A stretch of DNA of 64,000 nucleotides from Chloroflexi bacterium HGW-Chloroflexi-3 (GTDB taxonomy: Bacteria > Chloroflexota > Anaerolineae > Anaerolineales > Anaerolineaceae). Numbering within the stretch: position 1 is the stretch's first letter; every line of letters starts with the position of its first letter. Below the pieces are notes generated by a model. It had not been told where the DNA came from. It worked only from the letters and a program-made list of their open reading frames with translations, and ran no database searches. The stretch covers positions 62,001 to 126,000 of the forward strand of contig PHBX01000016.1 of NCBI GenBank assembly GCA_002842045.1, read 5' to 3'. A program made the translations under genes and the position numbers. Of the stretch, positions 39,100 to 47,224 are shown piece by piece.

Positions 39100-40758
39100 T
39101 TATTTCCAGGTTGAATTATAGACAGGAATTACTTCTCTTAGTTTCTTTTCAGTTTCTTCAGAAATCCGTTTTTTGCTAGCGATATCTTTTCGAATTTCAG
39201 GGTAGGTATTTTCCATATATTTGATAAGGCCTTCCTGCCATTCTTTAACCCGATCCAGATTAATCTTATCTGCAAAACCATTTACACTAGCAAATAAAGT
39301 GATTACTTGATCTTCCAGATCCATCGGCTCATATTGAGGTTGTTTGAGTACTTCCTGTAATCGAAGACCACGATTCAATTGATCCTGTGTCGCTTTATCC
39401 AAATCTGCACCAAATTGAGCAAATGCTGCTAAATCTCGAAACGCTGCCATATCCAGGCGTAATCGATTGGCAACCTGTTTCATGGCTTTTGTTTGTGCAG
39501 CTCCACCGACACGCGAGACGGAGATACCTGCGTTGACAGCTGGGCGTATACCAGCATTAAATAAATTCGATTCAAGGTAAATTTGTCCATCAGTAATCGA
39601 AATAACATTTGTAGGAACGTAAGCTGACACATCACCAAGCAATGTTTCAATAATAGGTAAAGCTGTCAGTGATCCACCTGTCCCATGGACTTTTTCTACT
39701 TTTAGTTCCTCTTTGTTTGTTAAATCTTGATGGGCTTTTTCAGCCATTTCCAAAGCCTGAGGACCTTTATATACTATGCCATTGATTGAGTCATTGGATG
39801 TTACGATTCCGTTTACTTCCTTTGAAACTACAACATAATGTGTTGCCAATTTTGAAGCGCGTTCAAGTAATCGCGAATGCAAGTAAAATAAATCTCCAGG
39901 GTAAGCTTCACGGCCAGGAGGGCGCCGCAACAAAAGTGAGACCTGACGATACGCCCAGGCATGTTTACTTAAATCGTCATACACAACTAATGCATCCCGA
40001 CCGGTTCCCATGAAATATTCACCGATAGCACATCCAGAATAAGGAGCAATATATTGCAATGCGGCTGATTCATCAGCTGAAGCAACCACAACGATCGTGT
40101 GATCCATTGCACCAAATTGTTCTAAAAGGGCAACAGTTCGAGCGATAGCTGATTTCTTCTGGCCAATAGCCACGTATATACAAATCAGGTCTTTCCCTTT
40201 TTGATTGAGAATGGCATCAATTGCAATGGCTGTTTTCCCGGTTTGTCGATCACCAATAATTAATTCACGCTGCCCACGACCAATCGGGATAAGTGCATCA
40301 ATTGTGATGATCCCGGTTTGGACAGGTGTATCAACGTCTTGCCGGTCAACAACTCCAGGCGCAATTCGCTCGATTGGCCGATACTCCTCAAAACTGACTG
40401 ATCCTTTGCCGTCAATTGCTTCACCCAAAGCATTAACTACCCTGCCAACCAAACCATCTCCAACCGGTACTGATGCGATTCGTCCAGTCGAATAGACGCT
40501 CATACCTTCTGATATTTTTGAAAAATCTCCAAGAATAATGACACCAACAGAATGGGTTTCTAGGTTGAATGCGATACCAATGATTCCATTTTCAAACTGC
40601 ACCAGTTCTTGAGATCGAATATCAGCCAAACCTTCAACCTGACAAATTCCATCTCCAGCTTCAGTTACGGTTCCAACTGATCGAATTTCAAATGATGTCT
40701 CAAATTTTTCAATTTTCTTTAAAAATTCTTCAGTAAAATTCTTGCCTGTTTGTGCCAT
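39100..40758 (-). CDS. atpA: ATP synthase F1 subunit alpha with a ~45-residue insertion
   Basis: 552 residues against about 500-515 in most bacteria. The P-loop is GDRQTGKT (169-176). The excess length is one inserted stretch, about residues 306-357, between LLERASKLA and [14 protein letters not shown]. Bacillus has only a few residues there, and Escherichia roughly ten more. The ends are of normal length. The insertion starts [14 protein letters not shown] and is rich in charged residues later. First gene of atpA-G-D-C; the Fo genes and atpH (delta) are not upstream, where ruvA lies instead. An AGGGT site precedes the ATG. Confidence 0.96.
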   Translation of the reverse strand: MAQTGKNFTEEFLKKIEKFETSFEIRSVGTVTEAGDGICQVEGLADIRSQELVQFENGIIGIAFNLETHSVGVIILGDFSKISEGMSVYSTGRIASVPVGDGLVGRVVNALGEAIDGKGSVSFEEYRPIERIAPGVVDRQDVDTPVQTGIITIDALIPIGRGQRELIIGDRQTGKTAIAIDAILNQKGKDLICIYVAIGQKKSAIARTVALLEQFGAMDHTIVVVASADESAALQYIAPYSGCAIGEYFMGTGRDALVVYDDLSKHAWAYRQVSLLLRRPPGREAYPGDLFYLHSRLLERASKLATHYVVVSKEVNGIVTSNDSINGIVYKGPQALEMAEKAHQDLTNKEELKVEKVHGTGGSLTALPIIETLLGDVSAYVPTNVISITDGQIYLESNLFNAGIRPAVNAGISVSRVGGAAQTKAMKQVANRLRLDMAAFRDLAAFAQFGADLDKATQDQLNRGLRLQEVLKQPQYEPMDLEDQVITLFASVNGFADKINLDRVKEWQEGLIKYMENTYPEIRKDIASKKRISEETEKKLREVIPVYNSTWK

Positions 40759-40820
40759 CTACCCTCCAAAAACGTTTATTTTCCCGAATAAAAACCTGAA
40801 AAATTTTACTACTTAATTCA

Positions 40821-40857
40821 TCAAAAAATAAAATTGGATAATGAATATCCAATTTTA
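40821..40857 (-). terminator. Intrinsic terminator downstream of the small ORF, before atpA
   Basis: Perfect 12-bp inverted repeat TAAAATTGGATA / TATCCAATTTTA with a 5-nt loop, followed on the minus strand by TTTTTTG. It is AT-rich but well formed. It would end the short transcript starting near 41039 (or read-through from ruvA) before atpA. Confidence 0.65.
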
Positions 40858-41001
40858 ATAAATAATCAAGAGAATTTCCTGGTGTAGAACTACTTTAGAA
40901 TTGTTTTTAATTAATGAGTGCTGATTTTGTACGTATTGCCTGAGATCACTAACAGCTTTTTGTTGATGAATGCAATTTTTCTGCTGTCTTAATCTATGCA
41001 T
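40855..41001 (-). CDS. Possible 48-codon gene between ruvA and atpA
   Basis: The 384-nt gap between ruvA and atpA is not empty. On the minus strand a promoter (TAGACA-17-TATGAT) precedes a short open frame that ends in the arm of a terminator. The frame starts at ATG 41001, or in-frame GTG 41013 (52 codons), and encodes a basic, Gln-rich peptide, MHRLRQQKNCIHQQKAVSDL to LLIIY. No strong ribosome site is seen (AGTGAG 7 nt before the ATG). It may be a small protein or a non-coding RNA of about 220 nt. I do not recognise it. Confidence 0.35.
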   Translation of the reverse strand: MHRLRQQKNCIHQQKAVSDLRQYVQNQHSLIKNNSKVVLHQEILLIIY

Positions 41002-41045
41002 ACCAAGGCTCACTTTCAGATTTTTTATAGAAAACTCAAATTAAA

Positions 41046-41074
41046 ATCATACCTGAAAGGCAATAAAATGTCTA
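41046..41074 (-). promoter_or_regulatory. Promoter of the small transcript upstream of atpA
   Basis: Minus strand TAGACA, 17-nt spacer, TATGAT. The start point would be near 41039, 25-38 nt before the candidate start codons. Confidence 0.6.
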
Positions 41075-41142
41075 GTTGAAGTAGAAACAAATTTCTGATA
41101 ATTACTTAATTATGATGTTTTTTTATTGTGTTGAATTATCTT

Positions 41143-41721
41143 TTACGAAAAATATTGCAATGCAATTCTTAATCTTTCTTCAATATCTTTCGGAGCATCT
41201 TTAGGAATGAATTGTAAGGCTGATTGCGCCTCCACCAAGCTATAACCGAGTGTTGTTAAAGCTTCTAATACTTCCAGATCAACATCCTGGTATGAAGACT
41301 TCAATCCGATAATATCAGCATCAACATTAATTTTTCCTTGTAAATGAATGGCAATTTTTTGAGCAGTCTTTTTTCCGACCCCAGGTACCCTTGAAAAGAT
41401 TTCAAATTGATCAGATGCGACTGCTCGATTTATGGCATCAATTGATAATGTGGAAATTATCGATAAGGCCAATCTTGTGCCAACACCATTAACGCCTAAC
41501 AAAAGGTTAAAATATTCTCTTTCAATCTCACTTTCAAATCCAAATAAAGTTAATGATTCTTCCCGGACGATTAGTTGTGAATGGAAAAATTTTATATCTC
41601 CAATGTTAGCTGTTTCACAAGTTTCTTTAGTTGAGAAAACCTGAATGCCGAGACCATTCAAATTGACAATTAAGTAGTCCACACCTTTTTGAATTATCTT
41701 ACCTTGAATTGATGCGATCAC
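41143..41721 (-). CDS. ruvA: Holliday junction branch-migration protein RuvA
   Basis: 192 residues: OB domain (MIASIQGKIIQKGVDYLIVNLNGLGIQVF), two helix-hairpin-helix motifs (LLGVNGVGTRLALSII and FSRVPGVGKKTAQKIAIHL) and the C-terminal RuvB-binding helices. It is last in yebC-ruvC-TrmH-ruvA. ruvB is not in the window. Confidence 0.95.
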   Translation of the reverse strand: MIASIQGKIIQKGVDYLIVNLNGLGIQVFSTKETCETANIGDIKFFHSQLIVREESLTLFGFESEIEREYFNLLLGVNGVGTRLALSIISTLSIDAINRAVASDQFEIFSRVPGVGKKTAQKIAIHLQGKINVDADIIGLKSSYQDVDLEVLEALTTLGYSLVEAQSALQFIPKDAPKDIEERLRIALQYFS

Positions 41722-41731
41722 TTTATTTCTC

Positions 41732-42523
41732 TCATTTTTTTCGATTCTGATTAAATATTTCGTACAAACAAATGGATGTTGCTACAGCCAAATTTAGCGA
41801 ATCACTTTTTCCTACCATAGGAATACGAACCAGTTTATCACATCCTTCTATTAACGATACAGATAAGCCTTCACGTTCACTTCCCATCATTAGAATCATA
41901 TCATTTTTATATTGGATTGCCTGGTAATCCTTGTCTGACTTGTCACTTGTACCAATAATCGTAATATTTTTTTTATCTAAAAATTGTAAAAAATTATTGC
42001 GGGTTGTTTTGATTATTTTTAAGGAAAATAATGCCCCCATACTTCCTCTAACCGCCGCAATATCAAATGGATCAGTGCATTGGTCGATCAATATAATCCC
42101 GGAACCGCCAACGGCGTCTAAAGTCCTTAAAATGCTTCCCAAATTACCTGGATCCTGAATCCGGTCCAGTCCAACCCAAAGACCTTTACTTTCAGCAAAA
42201 TAATTTAATTCAAAAGTTTTTTGGAATAATACTGCCGCCAATCCCTTTGGTCCATCTTTAATTGAAAATGATTCGAAAACTTGTTTGTCAACCTCAAAAC
42301 ATTCTGTATTTAATGACAGTAATTTTCCAAGCAATTTTTTTGAATATGGATCCGTTATCAATTCTTGAGAATAAAATACCTGTGCAAAATTCCATTTTGC
42401 ATCGATTGCTTCGGAAATTATCCTTGGACCCTCTATATAAAATAATTGGTTTTCATCCCGAAATTTCTTCGTTCTTAATTTCCGAATGAATTTTATTTTC
42501 GGATTGGATGGACTGGTAATCAT
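41732..42523 (-). CDS. TrmH-family RNA 2'-O-methyltransferase
   Basis: 263 residues: an N-terminal substrate-binding domain (SPSNPKIKFIRKLRTKKFRDENQLFYIEGPRIISEA), then the SPOUT domain with GLDRIQDPGNLGSILRTLDAVG, ILMMGSEREGLS and IPMVGKSDSLNLAVATSICLYEIF. This is the RlmB/TsnR-like layout for 23S rRNA ribose methylation, but the site cannot be told. It directly abuts ruvC (no gap) and lies 10 nt before ruvA. Confidence 0.9.
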   Translation of the reverse strand: MITSPSNPKIKFIRKLRTKKFRDENQLFYIEGPRIISEAIDAKWNFAQVFYSQELITDPYSKKLLGKLLSLNTECFEVDKQVFESFSIKDGPKGLAAVLFQKTFELNYFAESKGLWVGLDRIQDPGNLGSILRTLDAVGGSGIILIDQCTDPFDIAAVRGSMGALFSLKIIKTTRNNFLQFLDKKNITIIGTSDKSDKDYQAIQYKNDMILMMGSEREGLSVSLIEGCDKLVRIPMVGKSDSLNLAVATSICLYEIFNQNRKK

Positions 42524-43015
42524 TTATGCTTCTAATTCTGTAAATCTTCTACTATGAGCATGGCAAATCGCAATTGCTAAAGCATCCGAAGCATCATCAG
42601 GTTTAGGAAAATCTGGTAGATTCAACAATGACTGGACCATTATTTGCACTTGTCTTTTGTTCGCAACTCCATAACCTGTGACTGCCTGTTTTATTTGCAG
42701 TGGCGTGTATTCAGCGCACTTTACATTTCGCTCAGCCAAAGCTAATAAAACCACTCCTCTTGCCTGTCCCACACTGATGGCTGTGGTTACGTTACGTTGA
42801 AAAAATAATTTCTCCACCGCACAAGAATCTGGCTGGTGAAGATCTAATAATTGTAATAAACGGTTATAGATGATCTGAAGTCTTTTTTCCATGGGTAAAT
42901 CTGGAAAAGTAGAAATTACACCATATTCAATCACTTGCAAACCATTTTTATTTTCTGTAATCAATCCATATCCAGTTGTAGCAGTCCCTGGATCAATACC
43001 CAACACTGAATTCAT
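42524..43015 (-). CDS. ruvC: Crossover junction endodeoxyribonuclease RuvC
   Basis: 163 residues with all four acidic catalytic positions: Asp in VLGIDPGTATTGYG, Glu in CAVEKLFF, and the two Asp in KPDDASDALAIAICH. It resolves Holliday junctions. It follows yebC by 9 nt, the common yebC-ruvC-ruvA order. Confidence 0.96.
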   Translation of the reverse strand: MNSVLGIDPGTATTGYGLITENKNGLQVIEYGVISTFPDLPMEKRLQIIYNRLLQLLDLHQPDSCAVEKLFFQRNVTTAISVGQARGVVLLALAERNVKCAEYTPLQIKQAVTGYGVANKRQVQIMVQSLLNLPDFPKPDDASDALAIAICHAHSRRFTELEA

Positions 43016-43024
43016 GGAATGGTT

Positions 43025-43771
43025 CTAATCCATTGCCTCCATGGCTTCCTCAGAAATCTTCAAATTTGAGAAGACATTAACCACATCATCTAATTCTTCC
43101 AATGCTTCCAAGACTTTCATAACTTGTATTGTCTGATCCACCGGAAGTTCAATTTCCTGATTGGGGATCATTCTAAGTTCTGCTTCCTCTGGTGATATTC
43201 CTGCATTCAGTAACAAATCACTTATCGATTTAAAATTCTCCACTGCACCAATAATTTCGATCGTCTCATCATCATTGGAGACATCATCTGCACCACCATC
43301 CAGGGCAATTTCAAATACTTTATCAAAATCGTTACCTTCACAAGGAAATGCAAAATAAGCAACACGATTGAACTGCCAGCTTACAGAACCCTGTTCTCCC
43401 ATCGTTCCATTTGCTCTATTAAGAATGTGCCGTACTTCTGCAACAGTCCGATTACGATTTTCTGTTAAACATTCAATCATGACAGCTATTCCATGTGGAG
43501 CGTAACCTTCGTACATCACTTCATCATATGTACCTTCTTTTGATTCTCCCGTACCTCTTTTAATTGCTCTTTCGATGTTCTCTTTAGGCATGTTAACTGC
43601 CTTGGCTTTATCAACCGCCAATCGCAATCTAACATTTGCAGACATATCACCGCCGCCTTCTTTGGCAGCCATGAGAATTTCTCGGGTAACTCGAGTAAAA
43701 ATCTTTCCCCTCTTAGCGTCTGCTGCCCCTTTTTTCCTCTTTATAGTAGACCACTTGGAATGACCTGACAT
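43025..43771 (-). CDS. yebC: YebC/PmpR family protein
   Basis: 248 residues starting MSGHSKWSTIKRKKGAADAKRGKIFTR, the family signature. GTMGEQGSVSWQF and the C-terminal alternating domains are also present. Members were described as transcription regulators and, more recently, as factors helping ribosomes at proline-rich stretches. AAGGAG lies 7 nt before the ATG. First gene of the ruv operon. Confidence 0.95.
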   Translation of the reverse strand: MSGHSKWSTIKRKKGAADAKRGKIFTRVTREILMAAKEGGGDMSANVRLRLAVDKAKAVNMPKENIERAIKRGTGESKEGTYDEVMYEGYAPHGIAVMIECLTENRNRTVAEVRHILNRANGTMGEQGSVSWQFNRVAYFAFPCEGNDFDKVFEIALDGGADDVSNDDETIEIIGAVENFKSISDLLLNAGISPEEAELRMIPNQEIELPVDQTIQVMKVLEALEELDDVVNVFSNLKISEEAMEAMD

Positions 43772-43983
43772 AAAAAAATCTCCTTGGTGAAAAAAAACAT
43801 TCGGAATTTATTCTCAACATTATACCATGCCTGAAATTGGTTCTCTAATCTATCTTTTTGGTAAATTTTTTCCCCTTTTTCTTGTAAATACCTAACAAAT
43901 ATGAAAGGTAGAAGTTCTTAATTGTTATAAATCGTAAAATACTAACTATATTATTACTTTAACATATCGGATATATAACTTTT

Positions 43984-44694
43984 ATGAAAAACAAATTATA
44001 TTCAATACTAATCCTAATCATTTTCGTTTCAACTTCGGTTATTTCACCTGTTTATTCCAATTTTATTCCCGTTACTGGTGAAGTCAGCCTGACCCGAGAA
44101 GCGATTAATATAAATTTTCAAACAATAAATTTTAATAAATTCTATCAATTTATAAAAAATGTCACTGCAAAAAAATCCGGAAATCAATATGTTGGAATGA
44201 TCGTTCCGAAACTCTTTACCTTACCCATTGCACAACAACCAACCGGTCGACCAGATTTTGTTTCAAATGAATCCGATGTTGTTACAGAATTTTCTCTGGC
44301 CAATCAATTTGGGACGACAGGACTGTTAGCTCATAATTATCTGGCGGGATCCAATTTTTCCAAATTAGAAGAAAATGATTTGATCGTTTTGGTAACCGCC
44401 AATAAGGAATATAAACTTTATAAAGTAGAAAAAATCTTATCCTACCAGGCTTTATCTCCCAACAGTCCCTATTCAAATTTCGTTGATTTGAATGACTCGT
44501 CAAGAGTTTTAAGCGCTGTGGAATTATTCATGGAAGTTTATACGGAAACAGGCAGTCTGGTTATTCAAACATGCATCGCACAGGGAAATGAACCATCCTG
44601 GGGCAGATTATTTGTTCAGGCGTTTCCAGTGACTGATATTGGCATCGAGAACTTGATCGATTTTCAAGATCAACGAATGCGGGTAAGCTTCTAA
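43984..44694 (+). CDS. Secreted sortase-like protein
   Basis: 236 residues. Residues 1-25 are a signal peptide or anchor (YSILILIIFVSTSVISPVYS). The rest resembles a sortase fold: His117 in TGLLAHNYLAG, Cys197 in LVIQTCIAQG and Arg208 in SWGRLFVQA give the H-C-R set in the right order and spacing. An IPVTG (28-32) lies just after the signal, the same pentapeptide that ends the neighbouring wall proteins. It is convergent with the first wall-protein gene and shares a bidirectional terminator with it. No clear ribosome site. Possibly an enzyme or a regulatory pseudo-sortase. Confidence 0.75.
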   Translation: MKNKLYSILILIIFVSTSVISPVYSNFIPVTGEVSLTREAININFQTINFNKFYQFIKNVTAKKSGNQYVGMIVPKLFTLPIAQQPTGRPDFVSNESDVVTEFSLANQFGTTGLLAHNYLAGSNFSKLEENDLIVLVTANKEYKLYKVEKILSYQALSPNSPYSNFVDLNDSSRVLSAVELFMEVYTETGSLVIQTCIAQGNEPSWGRLFVQAFPVTDIGIENLIDFQDQRMRVSF

Positions 44695-44710
44695 ATATTG
44701 TTAAGATAAC

Positions 44711-44746
44711 AAAAGCCCCGATAAATTGAATTACCGGGGCTTTTTT
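44711..44746. terminator. Bidirectional terminator between sortase-like gene and wall-protein gene 1
   Basis: AAAAGCCCCG, 14-nt loop, CGGGGCTTTTTT: a GC-rich 6-bp core with A and T flanks usable from both sides. Confidence 0.92.
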
Positions 44747-44759
44747 ATTTAATGTTATA

Positions 44760-45743
44760 TTAGAAATTCAATCGTTTTCGCAAAGATTGAAGGACAAGAC
44801 CTACACCGAGGAAACTCAAACCTAAATTGAACATAACTGACTGCACCGTTTCCAAAGAAGAATTACTTCCTAATTCTGATCCAGTAACCGGAATTAAAAC
44901 GGTTGGTGGATCATTACTTGTTGGTGGTGGCAAAGTAGACTGAGGAGTGGGATCCGGAGTTTCATCCGTAACAGGTGGTTCAGTCGGATTGGGGGTGTCA
45001 TCTAGACCGGGAGTAGGTGTTGGATCAGCCGGTGTAGGTGATGGATCATCAGGAGTAGGGATTACCGGTGTAAGTGTCGGATCCTCTGGTGTTGGGGTGA
45101 CAGGTGTTGGCGTTGGATCCTCAGGTGTTGGAGTTACAGGAGTCGGAGTTGGATCCTCTGGAGTAGGTGTCACAGGTGTGTTGGTTGGTATTTCATCCGG
45201 AGGAGGTGTATTGGTAGGTGTGTTGGTTGGTGTTTCATCCGGAGGAGGTGTATTAGTAGGTGTATTAGTAGGTGTATTAGTAGGTGTGTTGGTAGGTGTG
45301 TTGGTAGGTGTGTTGGTAGGTGTGTTGGTAGGTGTGTTGGTAGGTGTGTTGGTAGGTGTGTTGGTTGGGGCAACATCTACTAGTCTAAATGCAGCATGAC
45401 TTATCCCCTGTTGATAAATACTGGTTAGAAAAACAGTCTTTTGCGGAGGATCAACATCCTCAAATACCAGTGGATTATTTCCAGCTTTATAACACCACTC
45501 AGCCACTAATTTACCATCTGGTGCAGTATATTCAAATGTAGGTTCATCCCCCACAGGAAGGTCTGCAGTCCATCCTAACTCATCAGGTGGTGGACACCCA
45601 GTACCTCCTCCTTCACCTCCAGCAGCAGCAGTAACAGGTACATTTACCATTGACAGCAGCATTGCGAACGCAATACTGACTGACCCCAAAACCGTGAAAA
45701 ATTGGGGTAAAAACTTTAATAATTTCTTAAATATTGATAACAT
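44760..45743 (-). CDS. Wall-anchored Thr/Pro-repeat protein 1 (IPVTG sorting signal)
   Basis: 327 residues. A basic N-terminus and hydrophobic signal (LPQFFTVLGSVSIAFAMLLSMVNVPVTAAA) precede a compact domain of about 80 residues with WCYKAGNNPLVF and IYQQGISHAAFRLV, shared with protein 2. A long low-complexity stalk of TNTP and TPTPEDP repeats follows. The C-terminus has IPVTG 44 residues from the end, a hydrophobic segment (VMFNLGLSFLGVGLVLQ) and SLRKRLNF: a sortase sorting signal with Ile in place of Leu. AAGGAG lies 7 nt before the ATG. Its long leader holds RNA copy A. Confidence 0.9.
   Translation of the reverse strand: MLSIFKKLLKFLPQFFTVLGSVSIAFAMLLSMVNVPVTAAAGGEGGGTGCPPPDELGWTADLPVGDEPTFEYTAPDGKLVAEWCYKAGNNPLVFEDVDPPQKTVFLTSIYQQGISHAAFRLVDVAPTNTPTNTPTNTPTNTPTNTPTNTPTNTPTNTPTNTPTNTPPPDETPTNTPTNTPPPDEIPTNTPVTPTPEDPTPTPVTPTPEDPTPTPVTPTPEDPTLTPVIPTPDDPSPTPADPTPTPGLDDTPNPTEPPVTDETPDPTPQSTLPPPTSNDPPTVLIPVTGSELGSNSSLETVQSVMFNLGLSFLGVGLVLQSLRKRLNF
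45247..45366. repeat. Ten 12-bp tandem repeats coding TNTP
   Basis: Ten back-to-back 12-bp units on the plus strand, three as GGTGTATTAGTA and the rest GGTGTGTTGGTA (last T-ended). Near-identity of the units points to recent slippage; stalk length is likely variable between strains. Confidence 0.95.
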
Positions 45744-45814
45744 GATAATCTCCTTAAATAAATTTGATCATTCAAAAAAATTTTTGACAGAAATTTATGT
45801 ATAAAATAGCTCAT
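45716..45814 (-). CDS. Possible 32-codon upstream ORF in the leader of wall-protein gene 1
   Basis: Starts ATG 45814 after GGAG (GGAGAAATT-ATG), just past the terminator of RNA copy A, and overlaps the wall-protein start by 28 nt in another frame. At the other locus the same place after the terminator, with GGAG, holds the start of the response regulator gene. It could be a coupling leader peptide or the relic of a lost gene start. Confidence 0.25.
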   Translation of the reverse strand: MSYFIHKFLSKIFLNDQIYLRRLSCYQYLRNY

Positions 45815-45826
45815 AATTTCTCCAAT

Positions 45827-45927
45827 AAAAAAACCGGCACAATAAGGCCGGTTTCGCTTCTAGGCTCCACGAACACTTTCCCTTCAAAAGGGTAAGCGAC
45901 CAATTATATGTCCGCTTCTTAGCCTCC
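45827..45927 (-). ncRNA. Structured leader RNA, copy A, with terminator (unknown class)
   Basis: Minus-strand RNA. GGAGGCU (5') pairs with AGCCU; CGGACA pairs with UGUUCG; an inner CCCUU...AAGGG hairpin follows. GGUCGCUU can pair with AAGCGAAACC, whose end is the left arm of the terminator ACCGGCC...GCCGGUUUUUUU (45825-45854). The pairing would thus compete with the terminator. Copies B and C lie at 48001-48105 and 48128-48229. It sits 84 nt before wall-protein gene 1. Looks like a riboswitch or attenuator; ligand unknown. Confidence 0.8.
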
Positions 45928-46057
45928 AACAGATTGAATTTGTAAATTTCTGTTACTGAATGACTTGCCTATTACTGCTTTAAAATTTTCTGAACAATCA
46001 ATTCATTTCAATTTATATTTAGGCATGTCGATCTGACACATCAAAACTTATAACAAT

Positions 46058-46087
46058 ATTATATACTATTTTTATCTTTTATGTCTT
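46058..46087 (-). promoter_or_regulatory. Promoter of wall-protein gene 1 leader
   Basis: Minus strand AAGACA, 18-nt spacer, TATAAT. The start point near 46051 gives a leader of about 308 nt. The first ~120 nt before RNA copy A show no further conserved structure that I can see. Confidence 0.55.
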
Positions 46088-46194
46088 ATTTTGTACAACC
46101 ATTTATTAGTGCTTACAAACTTTAGAATTGTCAAGAAAACTTAAAATTTCTCTTCAATCTTAAAAAATGTATGGTTATAATTTTTTTTTGTATA

Positions 46195-46226
46195 TTAAAA
46201 TACCCCAGGAAATCTCCCAGGGTATT
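46195..46226 (-). terminator. Terminator after wall-protein gene 2
   Basis: Stem ATACCC / GGGTAT around CCAGGAAATCTCCCA, which can pair further inside. On the minus strand it is followed by TTTTAATATACAAAAAA. It ends the response regulator-wall protein 2 transcript. Confidence 0.75.
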
Positions 46227-46245
46227 ATTTCAATATTTTAATTGT

Positions 46246-47196
46246 TTAGAAATTTAATCTTTTTCTTGTGGACTGGAGCACTAACCCAAGTCCCAGAAAG
46301 CCGAGACCCATATTGAACATTGCTGACTGCACTTTGCCTAATGGTGAATGATTTCCAATTTCCATTCCTGTTACCGGAATTAAAATAGTTGGAGGATCAT
46401 AGCTTGTCGGTGGGGGTAATGTTGGTTGTGGTGTCGGATCTGGAGTTTCACCTGTTCCAGGTGTTGCAGTCGGGTCACCTGGCGTAGGCGTTTCTTCAGG
46501 TAAATCAGGTGTTGGTGTTGTTCCAGGATCCGAAGGTGTTGGGGTAGGATCCTCCGGTGTCGGGGTCACTGGTGTTGGGGTAGAATCCTCCGGTGTCGGG
46601 GTCACAGGTGTTGGGGTAGGATCCTCCGGCGTAGGTGTCACTGGTGTTGGGGTAGGATCCTCCGGTGTCGGTGTCACTGGTGTTGGGGTAGGATCTTCTG
46701 GTGTAGGTGTCACTGGAGTTGGGGTAGGATCCTCCGGTGTTGGTGTCACTGGTGTTGGGGTAGGATCTTCTGGCGTCGGGGTCACAGGTGTATTTGTTGG
46801 CGTTTCATCTTGAGGAGGCGTATTGGTAGGTGTCGGGATAATTAACCTAAATGAGGCATGGCTTATGCCTTGTTGATAAATACTGACCAATGTAACTGTT
46901 TTTTGAGGTGGAATTACATCACCAAAAACTAAAGGATTGCTTCCAGCTTTGTAACACCACTCTGCAATTAAATATTCGCCTGGAGCAGTGTAAGTAAACG
47001 TAGGATTGTCACCAACATTTACTTTTACCCAGCCATCAGAACCATCTGGACATGTTTCCGCTGCTGCCTTAATTTCCGCAGCCTGAACCGGAACATTCAC
47101 CAATGATAGAAGCATTGCAAAAGCAACACTGACGGCTCCCAGTATAGTAAAAAACTGGGGTATATACTTCATGAATTTTCGTAATTTGGATGACAT
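46246..47196 (-). CDS. Wall-anchored Thr/Pro-repeat protein 2 (IPVTG sorting signal)
   Basis: 316 residues, a paralogue of protein 1. The signal region (YIPQFFTILGAVSVAFAMLLSLVNVPVQAAE) and the compact domain with WCYKAGSNPLVF and IYQQGISHASFRL precede seven VTPTPEDPTPTP units. The C-terminus has IPVTG 44 residues from the end, then FNMGLGFLGLGLVLQ and STRKRLNF. The longer frame to 47253 overlaps the response regulator. I chose ATG 47196, with AAGGAG 7 nt before it. It is 28 nt after the response regulator gene and likely cotranscribed under leader RNAs C and B. Confidence 0.9.
   Translation of the reverse strand: MSSKLRKFMKYIPQFFTILGAVSVAFAMLLSLVNVPVQAAEIKAAAETCPDGSDGWVKVNVGDNPTFTYTAPGEYLIAEWCYKAGSNPLVFGDVIPPQKTVTLVSIYQQGISHASFRLIIPTPTNTPPQDETPTNTPVTPTPEDPTPTPVTPTPEDPTPTPVTPTPEDPTPTPVTPTPEDPTPTPVTPTPEDPTPTPVTPTPEDSTPTPVTPTPEDPTPTPSDPGTTPTPDLPEETPTPGDPTATPGTGETPDPTPQPTLPPPTSYDPPTILIPVTGMEIGNHSPLGKVQSAMFNMGLGFLGLGLVLQSTRKRLNF
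46535..46786. repeat. Seven 36-bp tandem repeats coding TPTPEDP/VTPTP
   Basis: Seven 36-bp units with a few substitutions (mostly third positions), coding the dodecapeptide VTPTPEDPTPTP. Related but more diverged 36-bp units occur in the stalk of wall-protein gene 1 (about 45073-45180). Confidence 0.95.
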
Positions 47197-47224
47197 AATA
47201 ATCTCCTTGAATAAAAAAATGTCC

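Noticed and set aside
40855..41013. Spo0E-like phosphatase for the short ORF
   Set aside because: There is a faint likeness to the LSQxLD...Y ending, but the key Asp is missing and spacing is off.
40821..41074. 6S RNA between ruvA and atpA
   Set aside because: No long closing stem or central bubble of the 6S type can be drawn from the sequence.
44947..45399. Long Gly/Val-rich open frame on the plus strand opposite wall-protein gene 1
   Set aside because: It is the antisense of the TNTP/TPTP repeats, has no ribosome site and no domain; a shadow of the repeat coding strand.
46535..46786. 36-bp units as CRISPR repeats
   Set aside because: The units are contiguous, in coding frame and without spacers.
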